From contig NC_057317.1 in NCBI RefSeq assembly GCF_000687475.1, positions 3,100,001 to 3,164,000 of the forward strand: a stretch of DNA of 64,000 bases, read 5' to 3'. The stretch's first letter is position 1. Each line of letters opens with the position of its first letter. A program made the position numbers and the translations under genes. The DNA is from Ustilaginoidea virens. Its lineage: Eukaryota; Ascomycota; Sordariomycetes; Hypocreales; Clavicipitaceae. The notes below the pieces were generated by a model. It worked only from the letters and a program-made list of their open reading frames with translations, was not told where the DNA came from and searched no databases. This document shows, piece after piece, positions 11,336 through 21,397 of the stretch.

Positions 11336-12085
11336 AACGGAAGGAGCTATGCAAGTCGACGAGTTTACAAAACCCTGGGACACCAGCGCTTTTCGTTCCC
11401 AACCAAGTTTAGCGGAGAATGCCTGGGGAAAAGCCCATCCTGTCGCCATCATTTTTCTTCCTTTTATTATGATACTGTGTCAGATTGAGGCTTTTTAAAT
11501 GGTCAATATTCCGGATATTGCAAAAAAGACAAAAAAATACGATGCTTAGGGCTGGAACGTGGACAGTATCACGTATAGAGCGAGACACGTTTTGTTGGCA
11601 ACTCTGAGCCTATATGCAATCAATCCTCTTTTACATGTAGTAAGCAACTTCCCGCGTATCTTGTCCCCTACTGCACTAGATGCCTGCCGCGATATTCAGT
11701 CTGGTCGATTAACGATCTTGGCCGATATTCTAGCTACCACTGGGTAAAAAATTTGGCTGGATTGAAAGCATCTTGCTCTCATCAAATATTAAAATACCGT
11801 CTGCACTAGAATCCCACAGCCTTTTGTCCGTACATGAGCCTTTGTCAATACTGTACATCTCAACGATGTCGTTTATCAGAGAGTATATTACGATGTTACC
11901 AACCAGTGGCCGGACGGACTAGCCAGACTTGACAAGAGGTAGACTACTCACCAATGGAAATGGACAGTCATTTTAGAGGACGGCTGCTCGCCTTCCCCTG
12001 ACTTTCTTAGTCGCAAATTGCAGGCAAAGCTCTGTCTTCCCTTGCAAGGAACGTACGAGATATTAACATAGAATGCGAAGACTTT
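11336..12085. other. AT-rich region with unassigned coding-like fragments
   Basis: No gene is supported. On the minus strand about 60 codons without a stop (about 11940-11745) read IVIYSLINDIVEMYSIDKG and LWDSSADGILIFDESKM, and on the plus strand 11559-11747 is open. Neither has a convincing start, splice partners or a known motif. The segment could be a further remnant of the degraded insertion next door. Confidence 0.35.
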
Positions 12086-12094
12086 GCCCGAGAT

Positions 12095-12235
12095 AGAAGA
12101 CGCAAGACACAAGACACAAAGACATAAAACACAAGACGCAAGATATAAGACATATGATGCAAAATATAAGATGCAAGACGCAAGACGTAAGACGCAAGAC
12201 GTAAGACGCAAGATGCGGGATGCGGGATGCCTTGT
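12095..12235. repeat. AAGACGC/AAGACRY heptamer minisatellite
   Basis: About 18 degenerate tandem units of 7 bases (GCAAGAC, GTAAGAC, ATAAGAC, GCAAGAT) end in three GATGCGG units. Intergenic. The short open frames inside it encode only ARHKTQ-type repeats. Confidence 0.9.
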
Positions 12236-12556
12236 GCTATTGCTCATCGAGTGGTGCTCAACCTGGAAAAGGCAGCTGCTCCAGAGTCAGAGTCCAGCCT
12301 CAGCCCGCCCGCTTGTCGGCTATCCAACGACACGCCCCCAATGCCCCCGTATCCATCCATCCGTGGTGGGCGATGCAATGCAAAACTCCTCGCCAGAAAG
12401 AAGAGCAAAAGGCAGTTAGATGTCCCGAAAAGCGCGCGTGGCCCCTTGCCTCACGCGTGAAATGCAAGCCACAACGCCGTGTCACCCATGGCACAAGTAT
12501 CCCCCGAGTCTTTCCCAAGCCCCCTTTACACACAAAAACTCGCATTGCGCGCCCAA

Positions 12557-13777
12557 TCAGTCCCCGTCGTCCATCATCCCGAGCAGTTGCAGCTCTGTTT
12601 GCACGAGCCTCTCAAACTCGTCGCGGTCGATACCGCTTGCCTTGGAGAGCATGTACAAGCTGCGGATGCTGCGAGAGACGTGTTGCTTGACGCCAAACTC
12701 ATTCTGCTCTTGCTTCCCGGCCGTCTCCTCTAGTCTCGCCACGGTGTTTGACCTGCTCGACGAGGCGCTCGAGTGCGGCCGCGGGTGTTCGAGCGCCATG
12801 TCCGTGTTGGACATGCCGGGGTAAATGCCGCCAGCTTGAAGAGAGTGATTCGTGGCGGAAGCGACCGCGGCGGCGGCTGCTGCTGCTGTCGCCCGAGGCG
12901 ATGCCGCATTCTGGCACAAACCAAGCGGTGGCATGAATGGCGCCGCGTGTGCCTCTTCGTCTGGGTCGTGGTTGTCCATGGCGGGCTGTACATTGTCATA
13001 CTGAGCAAAGTATCCATCGTCGTCTGCTGACGTTGATTTGAAACTGTCCAGGGTCTGCAAGAGGGTAGCGCTCGTGTTTCCGTTCGTCCCTGCAGCAGGC
13101 GACCTGCTCTGGGCGGGTGTTCTGGCTGGTGTTGCGTCATAGCGCGCCCAATAATCATTGTCATCCTCTTCTTCTTGGCGGACAGACTTTGCGGCAGATC
13201 CCCCGTTCACCGGCAAAGCATCCCTACTGCCTTGGCTATGTCGATATTGACGCTCGGCCTCGGCGATTGTGGACGCTCCGCCAAATGTGGAAAAGGGTGA
13301 TGGCTCATCGGTCACAGTGACTTCGCCGATACGCCATCCGCCGCCGCCGCCGTCGCCGTCACCGTCACCGTCACCGCCCCTGTCGCTGTCGTTGATGCAG
13401 TATACTAGCCGGAAGGCGAGGCCAAGATGGGGTAAAGCAACAAGTGCCTGGAGCGTCTCTTTGTCGAGACGCCTGTAGCGAGTTTCAGCGTCGTAGCCCC
13501 AGTCGACCTCTACTTCTCCAGAGACGGGGTGCGGCTCGAGTGCAGGGCCTCGGGCAACGTCTGCTAGCTGAGAGGATTTGCTGGCATCATAGCAAAGAAG
13601 GCGGAGCCAGGGCTCTGTGCTCGAGCTGGAGAGGATCTGAACTCGCTGGCGGAGAATAGGAGACAGGAGAGGCAGGACCTGGGTGGCAGGCTGAGTTGAG
13701 GCTGCCGCAGCCGGGAGAGCGGGTAGGATGGGACCCAAAAGACCAGCTTGGTCTGGTGGTACAATGACGGCAGCCAT
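12557..13777 (-). CDS. conserved fungal protein of unknown function, 406 residues
   Basis: Single exon from ATG at 13777 (MAAVIVPPDQAGLLG) to a stop ending at 12557. The frame stays open upstream to 14557, but that extension is compositionally random and crosses promoter-like DNA, so 13777 is preferred. The N-terminal third looks folded and hydrophobic (LSPILRQRVQILSSS, EPWLRLLCYD, LALVALPHLGLAFRLVY-like stretch). The middle is disordered and acidic with a GDGDGDGDGGGGG run, paired DYWARYD and GYFAQYD motifs and an Ala run. The C-terminus has a compact helical segment (VSRSIRSLYMLSKASGIDRDEFERLVQTEL). I recall similar proteins in other filamentous ascomycetes but no function. No signal peptide or membrane segment is visible. 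Confidence 0.75.
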   Translation of the reverse strand: MAAVIVPPDQAGLLGPILPALPAAAASTQPATQVLPLLSPILRQRVQILSSSSTEPWLRLLCYDASKSSQLADVARGPALEPHPVSGEVEVDWGYDAETRYRRLDKETLQALVALPHLGLAFRLVYCINDSDRGGDGDGDGDGGGGGWRIGEVTVTDEPSPFSTFGGASTIAEAERQYRHSQGSRDALPVNGGSAAKSVRQEEEDDNDYWARYDATPARTPAQSRSPAAGTNGNTSATLLQTLDSFKSTSADDDGYFAQYDNVQPAMDNHDPDEEAHAAPFMPPLGLCQNAASPRATAAAAAAAVASATNHSLQAGGIYPGMSNTDMALEHPRPHSSASSSRSNTVARLEETAGKQEQNEFGVKQHVSRSIRSLYMLSKASGIDRDEFERLVQTELQLLGMMDDGD

Positions 13778-15189
13778 GGTGAGCACTTGTGCGTGTGTGC
13801 GCACGTGTGTATTTTGAGATTGCGAGAGATGGATCAGGACGTAGCTTACTTCCGGTAAATATTCTGTTGTCCGGGTGCTAGAGGAGACTTGGGTATGCAA
13901 CTCAGACGCGGGGTTTTTTATAAGCGGTTTTTGCCCCTCAAGCTTCCTGGTTCCTTGGATCCCAATAGATATATGGCGTCGTAGATTATGATTTATCTTC
14001 AGGAGCAGCCTCTGGCAGGTCAAAATGTAAAGATTAGTTACCTCGGGCCAGCGGTCGAGGTATGTATGTGGGCAAGCCAATTGGTTGCGCTGAGAGGTGT
14101 GGCCCCCTTGGCGGCATCCAAGAGAAAACTGCGGCGATAAAAGCAAGTGCCGGCGAATCGCATAGACGGGCCAAGGCAGCCAGAAGAAAAAGAGGCTGGC
14201 AAAGAACGATGGTGGGAAGTTGGAAGTTGGGAGTTGGATCTGGTTTGAAGGAATCGCACGTGAAGCTTCACTGACAAGCGGCGTGGGCCAACTTGACTGA
14301 GTGGGGCATTCCGGGTGGCGACGGATCAGTGGACGTGCGGCCATAGCCTGGCCAATGGCACGCCGGCTAGAGCCCGACTGTGGACGCTTGGGCTTCTCGG
14401 GGCAGGAACAGAGGACAGCGCGGGATTTTGGACCCGACACTGCACAGTGCGCACTGTGCACTGGGCACTGACACCCATGGATGGTACTGTACTCTACTCT
14501 GTATGATGAAAAATGCGACGGCCACCTCAGCCGTCGACGGCAAGACATGCAGAACAAAGCTTAAATGGCAATCCAAGATAATCCCGTATGCTCTTGTAGC
14601 GTATTTCTATGTGGTTTGAAAGGCAAACTTCCGGGGCCGCCTGTTTTGAATGTCTAGACCAGAAACAGGCTTCGAGAATCTAGATATGTATGAGGTACGG
14701 TACATTCCCGGTACGGAGTTCTCTGCAACGACCAATCAGCACGAGGCCGCCATAAACGTCGCTGGCCCCATCCATTCCATCCCATTCCACAGGGCCGGGC
14801 AAAAACAAATCCCGACCAACTACATGCCAAGCAAGCATCAACCGTTGGTCGATTGCGGCAAAAGCCCTTTCGTCGCTCACCTGCGGGAAGGAACCAGGTC
14901 AAGATCGTTTCCCGCTTTGGGCTTTCATGACTCCTGCATTGTGCGCTCGTAAAGGAAAAGGATCTGGTCCCGCGACCCGGCGAAAACGGGCTGCGAGATG
15001 CCGTCAACGCAAACGAGATACACCCGACGATAACACTGCTGCTTCTCTCTCTCACCTTTCGTTCCGTCATCGAAATCGACTGCCGCAGACGACCCCCGAC
15101 CCGGAGGTGACCTGTCCGCCCTAGGCGCGTGTCGAGGGGTGCCAGACGCCAAACGCCTTAGACGCCTAACGCCAAGCTGGCTACGACAG
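13778..15189. other. 1.4 kb divergent intergenic region (hypothetical gene / TPC1)
   Basis: Open frames here are short and unconvincing. The region contains GGTACGGAGTTC near 14711, a partial copy of the dispersed TACGGAGTAC motif, and CACACGTGTG-like alternating sequence near 13787-13815 just before the hypothetical gene. A missing first exon of TPC1 could lie in the last few hundred bases. Confidence 0.5.
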
Positions 15190-15227
15190 CATGCGCGAGC
15201 GAGGCGACGCCGCCTGGAGAGCACGGC

Positions 15228-16297
15228 GTGCCCGCCAAAGGGCAGCATCTCAAAGATGAGGGGACGAAATTACAAGTCGTGACAGCCGGCGCCGTGGCGG
15301 GTCTCGTGTCTCGGTATGGAAGGCGTCGGCCCGCTTGCTTGCGTCGGACCGTGTCCCGTGGCGCGACAGACGTGTGCCTAGGCTAATCTGCTGTCTGTCT
15401 TGTCGGCCCACCCCTTCCCCCAGGTTCGTCATCGCGCCGCTAGATGTCATCAAGATCCGTCTCCAGCTCCAGCCGTACTCGCTCTCCGATCCGCCCGCCC
15501 CCCCGAGCCAGGGCCCCGCGTATCGTGGCGCCGCGGCCACGCTGAAACACATCCTCAGGCACGAGGGGCTCACGGGGCTCTGGAAAGGGAACGTGCCGGC
15601 GGAGCTGCTCTACGTCTGCTACGCCTCCCTGCAATTCACAACCTACCGAACCACCACGCTGTTTCTGCGAACAGCGCTGCCCGTCAGACTGCCCGACGCG
15701 GCGGAGAGCTTCGTCGCCGGCGCGTCTTCCGGAGCCCTGGCGACGACGATTACGTACCCCCTCGACCTGCTCAGGACGAGGTTCGCCGCCCAGGGACGAC
15801 GGAGGGTATACTCGTCCCTTCGGGGGGCGATATGCGACATCCAGCGCGACGAAGGCTGGCGCGGCTTTTTCCGCGGCGTGGGGCCCGCGGTTGGCCAGAT
15901 TGGGCCTTTCATGGGCGTCTTCTTCGTCACGTACGAAGGGCTGCGGGTCAAAACGGCAGGGCTGAACATGCCCTGGGGTGGTGGAGACGTCACGGCCGGC
16001 GTGATGAGCAGCGTGGTGGCCAAGACGGCCGTGTTCCCCCTCGACCTGGTCAGGAAACGCATTCAGGTGCAAGGCCCCACGCGAAGCAGATATGTGTACA
16101 GCGACATACCCGAGTACCCGAGTGCCTGGAGGGCCGTTGCGACGATTGTGCGGACAGAAGGCTTCCGTGGGTTATACAAGGGTCTTCCCATCAGTCTGCT
16201 GAAGTCTGCGCCGGCTAGTGCCATTACCGTGTGGACGTACGAGCGGTGTCTCGACTTGATGAAGCGTATGGACTCGAGTCGAGAGTCTCGCTTGTAA
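15228..16297 (+). CDS. TPC1: mitochondrial thiamine pyrophosphate carrier
   Basis: Inner-membrane carrier that imports thiamine pyrophosphate into mitochondria in exchange for nucleotides. Exons: to 15313, then 15424-16297, with a 110-base GT-AG intron joining GAVAGLVSR to [14 protein letters not shown] in frame. Three carrier repeats carry [20 protein letters not shown] and [10 protein letters not shown] signatures, and [17 protein letters not shown] and [16 protein letters not shown] are typical of fungal TPC1. About 300 residues, the family length. The N-terminus is unresolved: the expected sequence before [14 protein letters not shown] is in frame with no ATG back to a stop at about 15159. 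I place the feature at the GTG at 15228, where homologues usually have ATG. A short upstream exon spliced at the CGACAG acceptor (15189) is an alternative. The core identity is secure. Confidence 0.88.
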
Positions 16298-16610
16298 AAG
16301 CTGTGTTCGGGGTGCAGAGGGCAGGGGCCAGCGTGCCCGACTTTCTTGCCTCCCCTTTTTCTCCTTCTCTTTTTTTTATCCCTTTCTTTTTTCTTTCTTC
16401 TTCTTCGCCTTTAGTGGGTGTTGGTGGCATGTACAACAGCGAGCGCAGAGCCGCGCGTGAGGCTTTCTTTGCATTTACCAAAACACCCCGAAGCAGTCTT
16501 GGCGGGTCCTACAAGATGAGCGATGCATTGCGAATGTTCGGGGTCTGTTCTATATACTGTTCCTGCTGTTCCATCATTTATTATGTGCGGTATGGCCCGG
16601 TCACACGCGG
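16298..16610. other. convergent 3' intergenic region
   Basis: 313 bases between the stop codons of TPC1 and the nucleoside hydrolase, with a T/C-rich stretch at about 16355-16410. Probably 3' UTRs; nothing else seen. Confidence 0.5.
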
Positions 16611-18245
16611 CTATTGTCTACCGAGCAATTCGTTCTCTTCATCGGCACGCCTGACGCACTCTTCAATCACCTGCCAGAACTTGGCTCTGTCCATGCTCCT
16701 CGGTATCCTGACGCCTTCCTCCCCAGGGGGCAGGAGCCTGGCAATGGTGCGACCAGTCTGCGCGTGGCCGTCCCTGGCTTTTTCAAACGTTCCTTCTGTC
16801 ACGACGGTGACTTGGAAGCGCTCCTCGTGTTTGGGAGCCGCGCTTCTCTTGTCGTCCCATTGATGAAAGGCAATTTCGTCATCCGTCCCGAGTAGCACAG
16901 CCGCGACGGCAATGGGATCATGGAGTGGCGGGCCGGCGGTGATGCCGAAAACGTCCCTGCGGTATTTGCAAAGTCGTGAAAGATCAGCTTGCAAGCCTGA
17001 GATACGAGATACGCCCGTCGTGGAGGAACAAAGGCGGAAAGGACGAGAGAGCCAAAAAAAAAAAAACCCTGGAGAGCTTTACATGCCCGCAGACAAAAGA
17101 GGATGAAAAGGGCGGGACGGGGGGACATACGCATAAGTATGGGCAAAAAAGTACAGCAGCTCGACCAGCATTCTTCTCAGAACGGTCTTGCCCCGTCCCT
17201 CGCGCTTCCCATCCACGCCATACAGGAGGAGGTTGCGAATGTCGTCCGTCGCCAGGACCTGGTGGCTCAGGTCGAGCGGGACGACAGTCGTCTTGCTGGC
17301 CACCTTGGGGTTGTGAAACACCTCGGCGGCCGCCTCGGGGTCGATGAGGATGTTGAACTCTGCCCAGGGGGTGATGTTGCCGACACGTTCCTTGCCATCG
17401 ACCATGCCCATGACGGCGTCGGAGAAGTCCCCCCCGAAGGAGCCGCCCATCAGGCTGATGCCCTTGACGTGGTCGATGATGCCGGGGTCGCCGCGCAGCA
17501 GGGTGCCGAGGTTGGTGAGCGAGCCAGTCGTGACAATCCAAGTGGTTCCGGGAGCCTGCGCTCTGATGGCCTCGGCCATGGCCATTACGGCAGACCCGGG
17601 AAGCGGCTCGCATTCCGGCCGGGGCAAAAGGTCGGTGCCGTCCAGGCCGGATTCGCCGTGGACGTCGGGAGCGTGAACGGCAGGGCGCTCCAGAGCTTTG
17701 TGAGCGCCGCGGTAGAGCGGGACATGCTTGTGCTTTCCGATGGCGGTGAGAACAGAGGCGGCGTTGCGGGTGGTATGGCTGTCTCCCCCCTTCTCCACCC
17801 CCCCCCCCTCCGGAGGGGTTACGGTGCGGTCAGGACAAGAGCGTCTGCGAGTGGGATGCGGCGGGAACGGTTTGCTTATGGCTTACTCGAGTGAAGCGTT
17901 TCCAAAGACGGTTGAGATGCCGAGCAGCTTGATTCGGGGATGGTAGGCAGCTAATATGATGGCAAAGACATCCTGGAGGACAAGAGTCTCGTCAGCGCCT
18001 AGTTGTCTCGAGAGAACTTGAGTGTCTGCCGAGCTGGTGATGGACGAGGGAACGTTAGGGATCCAGCCGGCGGCACCAAGTATACATATACCATAGAAAC
18101 ATGAGAATGACATGGAACCCCAAAAAAAGTAAAAGAAATATTTGCAGAACGAGAGATGGAAGTTGAAACCTACATCATGGCCGGGGTCACAGTCCAGCCA
18201 CACAGGGACCTGGGAGGCAGCTCCAGCGCCGTTTACGCCGTTCAT
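16611..18245 (-). CDS. inosine/uridine-preferring nucleoside hydrolase
   Basis: Hydrolyses the N-glycosidic bond of ribonucleosides in salvage; similar to yeast Urh1. Four exons: 18245-18174, 17972-17887, 17778-17131 and 16956-16611, giving about 383 residues. The N-terminus VPVWLDCDPGHD-DVFAI carries the DxDxGxDD calcium-binding motif of the family (residues 18-25), made by joining exons 1 and 2. Further motifs are LLGISTVFGNASL, PGTTWIVTTGSLTNLG, ISLMGGSFGG, AEFNILIDPEAA and C-terminal DVFGITAGPPLHDPIAVA. Introns are 201, 108 and 174 bases, all GT-AG. The first intron is a multiple of three with no stop, so its retention would insert 67 residues inside the active-site motif. No signal peptide, so probably cytosolic. 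The TPC1 gene converges on it. Confidence 0.92.
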
Positions 18246-19123
18246 ATCAGCCGGCTTGCCAGTGCTATTTACGAGAGTTCCCGTCCCGGTCCTAAGCGAT
18301 GCGAACACAGCTGCTTCAACTTTCCACCATGCGAGTCTGCCGCCGGCGGTCCGATGCCGAGGGTCCTTTTGGTAAGCTCTGCTTCCCTTTGCATGCAGCG
18401 ACTCTGGCTCGGCAAACAATGGTGGCTTCGTCGGAAAAAGAGGAGGAAAATGAAAAAAAAAAAAAAAATAATGGAAAAAGGTAAGATGCAATAAATAAAA
18501 TAAAACGAGAGACGAACGGGCGACGGGAGTAGGCGAGGGAAACGGCAGCCTGGGGAAGAGACGAGTTTGCGAGCTATGGGGAGTTTGGTGTTTTTTCCAA
18601 GGCGCATGAATCGTCGGGCAAGTCACAGGTCGCACACACGTCGGCCGACGTCGACCTCGCTCAGTGGTCGAAGGAAGTGAAGTGGAGACGAGACGTTGTA
18701 AAAGAAGCTGGTGGTTTGTGGTGTGTGAGGTTGTGTGTGGTGCGTGTGGTTGTGTGTGGTGTGTGAGTGGGTGGGCCGCGTGCAAACGGGCTTGGAACTG
18801 GTCTGGTCTGGTCTGGTCTGGTCTGGTCTGGTCTGGTCTGGTGCGTCTTGAAACACCCAGGTGAGCCGACTTGTCTTCTGTTCCAAGCCCCACCTGGGAT
18901 TCCGAGTCCTGACACGCAACGCACGCGCACAGCCAGGCTTGGCCCAGACACGTCTGCCGCGCCGGTGGCGTTTTTGGCGGGCTTCGGCGGACTTCGGCGG
19001 TAGCCTAGCCCAAGTACCTTACCTACCAATGCACGCGAGGGTGGAATCCCAGGAATTTCGCTGTGGGTTGTTGTACATAGTCTCGACGTGCTAATGGTTA
19101 AGCGAGCAGTCGACGAGTCAACA
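18246..19123. other. intergenic region with GTCTG repeats
   Basis: Promoter side of the nucleoside hydrolase and 3' side of the RED-like gene. Contains A-rich DNA at about 18435-18485, GT-rich sequence at 18711-18770 and the pentamer array listed separately. No gene seen. Confidence 0.5.
18800..18843. repeat. (GTCTG)n pentamer array
   Basis: About nine perfect tandem copies of GTCTG. The complementary CAGAC-type pentamer recurs near 39133-39152. Confidence 0.95.
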
Positions 19124-20764
19124 TCACGCCTTCTTTCGCTGCTCCATGACTCGCAGCACATCGGCCGCCTTGTTCGCGTCGCCCTTTCGTTTCTTGGGTC
19201 CCCTCTTCCGGGGTTGCTTGCCGTGTCCACCCACCCCGTCCTCCTTGCCGCCCCATGACGAGAGCTTGCGGTCCTCCCAATCTTCTTCGTCCTCGAACCT
19301 GCTGGTCCCGAAGCCCAGGTCTAGGTCGTCGTCGTCGCGTGCTGCCATTTGCAGGAGCTTCCTTCTCCGCTCTTGGGCGTCCGGGGCGTCCCTCGAGCCC
19401 CGACGCGAGTCGTCGTCTTCGTCTTCCTCTTCGTCCTCCGTCTCGATGCGCCGCAAGGTTGCTGCTTTCTTTATGGCGGCCATGATGGCGGGGTCTGACA
19501 TGGCCGGACCGCGGGAAGCTTCCTCCGAGATGAGTCCCGTTTTGGAATCCTTGAAATAATTTCTCGGCCCGTCTAGAGGTTCTGGAGGCCGTCGAGGTTG
19601 CGAGCATGCCTCTTGTCCGTCCGCGCTTGCTGCCTCGCCGGTTTCGCCCGCCTCGCTTCGCGGCTCGTCGCCTGAATCCGAGTCCGCGTCTTGCATCCCC
19701 GCCAGAGGATCGTAGTCGTCCCCAACATCGCCGAATATGTTTACGTCACCCTCGTCCTCTTCGGCAACGGGTTCCTGCTTTTTTCTGTATTGCTCGGGCA
19801 CCTCCATTCCCAGTGGCTTCGCATTCTTGTCCGGCATGGGAAGATCATTCTTGGCCTGCTCTTCCTCTCCCGGCAGAAGCTTTCTGACTTTGCGCTTCTC
19901 ATGCCCGTCTGCATCCACAATGATGAGCACCTCGCGGCCTTTTCTGTCCCGTTCGATTCGTGTACCAAGCTTCTGCGTGGTGCCTATCTTGCGGAAGCGG
20001 TTTCCCAGGCTGGGCTCAGCTTGAGCTGCCGCTGCCCTTGCTGCCTTGAGCTCTGCCAAGATTTGATCCCTGGTTCTCTTCCTGCCTGTCGCGACAGTAG
20101 ACAGCTGGCCCTTCTTTTTTTCCGCCTTTGCCTTTTCAACCGCATGGACCTCTTGCGTTTCGAGCTGCTCAAAAGCATGGTCTACGTTGGCTTCATAATC
20201 ATCCTCATCGTCATCCTCATCATCTCTCCTCGTCTCTGACTCGCACGTCGGTTTGGGCGATGCCTTGCTGTAAACATCTTCCCCTTTTCGTACTCTTTCG
20301 AGAAGCTTGAAATCGAGGCCTTTGACCAAATGTGTGCTCTCCAAATCCCCGCCAGCAATCTGGAACCGTAGAGTCTCGTATGCGTCAGTGTCTATCTCTT
20401 CATTCTTGTAGGATGCTTCCAGAGCTCGGAGTCTATCTTCTCTATCGTCCCCCAAGGTTCCCTGACGGGTTTGCGCTCTGTCAACGTATCCTTGCCCCAG
20501 TTTGATCCCTCTCGGCGCCGAGGTTCTGAATTTTTTGGAAGGATGCTCGGATTGCTCGCGCTGGGCAAGTTGGCGGGCAAAACCGGCTTGTGTGCCTGCA
20601 ACAGAACGCGGTGTCATAGGTATGCTTGCTCGTTGACGGGGCCCGAGCGAGCCACCGATGACTGGTCTTGAACTAGATGGTGACGGTGACGGACCATTCT
20701 GGGACTCGGAGGGTGAGGATTTCGAGTTGGCAAGCATTAGCTTGCGAAACTGTTCGTTGTTCAT
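19124..20764 (-). CDS. RED-like (RED/IK) spliceosomal protein
   Basis: Single exon, 546 residues, from ATG at 20764. The N-terminal half matches the RED_N domain of RED/IK proteins, which associate with the B complex of the spliceosome in the nucleus: MNNEQFRKLM, APRGIKLGQGYVDRAQTRQG, DREDRLRALEASYKNEEID, STHLVKGLDFKLLERVRKG. The middle has LGNRFRKIGT, KRKVRKLLPG and NIFGDVGDDYDPL. The C-terminal half is highly charged and disordered with poly-Glu/Asp runs and ends in DANKAADVLRVMEQRKKA, the conserved C-terminal helix. A fungal RED protein of this length is normal. It is divergent from REV1 with 633 bases between them. Function is by homology; the domain assignment is strong. Confidence 0.88.
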   Translation of the reverse strand: MNNEQFRKLMLANSKSSPSESQNGPSPSPSSSRPVIGGSLGPRQRASIPMTPRSVAGTQAGFARQLAQREQSEHPSKKFRTSAPRGIKLGQGYVDRAQTRQGTLGDDREDRLRALEASYKNEEIDTDAYETLRFQIAGGDLESTHLVKGLDFKLLERVRKGEDVYSKASPKPTCESETRRDDEDDDEDDYEANVDHAFEQLETQEVHAVEKAKAEKKKGQLSTVATGRKRTRDQILAELKAARAAAAQAEPSLGNRFRKIGTTQKLGTRIERDRKGREVLIIVDADGHEKRKVRKLLPGEEEQAKNDLPMPDKNAKPLGMEVPEQYRKKQEPVAEEDEGDVNIFGDVGDDYDPLAGMQDADSDSGDEPRSEAGETGEAASADGQEACSQPRRPPEPLDGPRNYFKDSKTGLISEEASRGPAMSDPAIMAAIKKAATLRRIETEDEEEDEDDDSRRGSRDAPDAQERRRKLLQMAARDDDDLDLGFGTSRFEDEEDWEDRKLSSWGGKEDGVGGHGKQPRKRGPKKRKGDANKAADVLRVMEQRKKA

Positions 20765-21397
20765 GACGAAGCGGATCGAAGCATTTGGCTCAGTCGTGGT
20801 TCCAGCAGCCCAAAAAAAAAAAAAGAAGAAAAAAAAAAGAAGAAAAAAAAGAGAAAAAACCCCGAAAACCGACTGCCCAAGAAGATACCACGCCGGCCCA
20901 GCAAGCTGTCGCGGCTTTGTAAATGTGGAACTTTACGCTGTAGACTCTACAGAGTAAGAAGCCAACAGACCAGGGTCCAGGCTTAGTCATTCATCCTCAC
21001 TCAGCCAGTCACGGTGACGTCTGCAAGGCTCCAATCTTTTCCACTTTACATTCCCCACCTCCCAACGCGTGCATGGCAGTTCACGTCCACTGGCCCATCT
21101 TCCTCTCTTTGTCAACAGCCTTTGCTTCGTCCCCGACAAATCTCCTTTCCTTTATTTCTTTTTGGAGTCTTCCATCTCTTTTTCTTCTTTTTTTCTTTTG
21201 GATAAAACCGTCGGCCACTGGGTGTCTCTCAGTCGCGACTACTTTGTCGATGCCATGGCCCACGTCGTTCACCCGTTCAAGTTGGGGCCATGACCATCCG
21301 AGTCTGTCATACTAGTACATAGTTGTACACGGAAAACTCATGCTGCAGCCCCATCTTCGTCATCTTGGCACCCTCACTACCTTCGGATAAAGTCGCA
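20765..21397. promoter_or_regulatory. divergent promoter region RED-like / REV1
   Basis: Contains A/AG-rich DNA at about 20812-20860, T/C-rich DNA at about 21140-21200 and an ACGCGT (MCB-type) hexamer at 21065-21070, about 330 bases before REV1. MCB control of REV1 is only inference. Confidence 0.4.

Noticed and set aside
13778..14557. N-terminal extension of the 12.6 kb hypothetical protein to 666 residues
   Set aside because: No stop intervenes, but composition is random and crosses likely promoter DNA; the MAAVIVPP start is much more protein-like.
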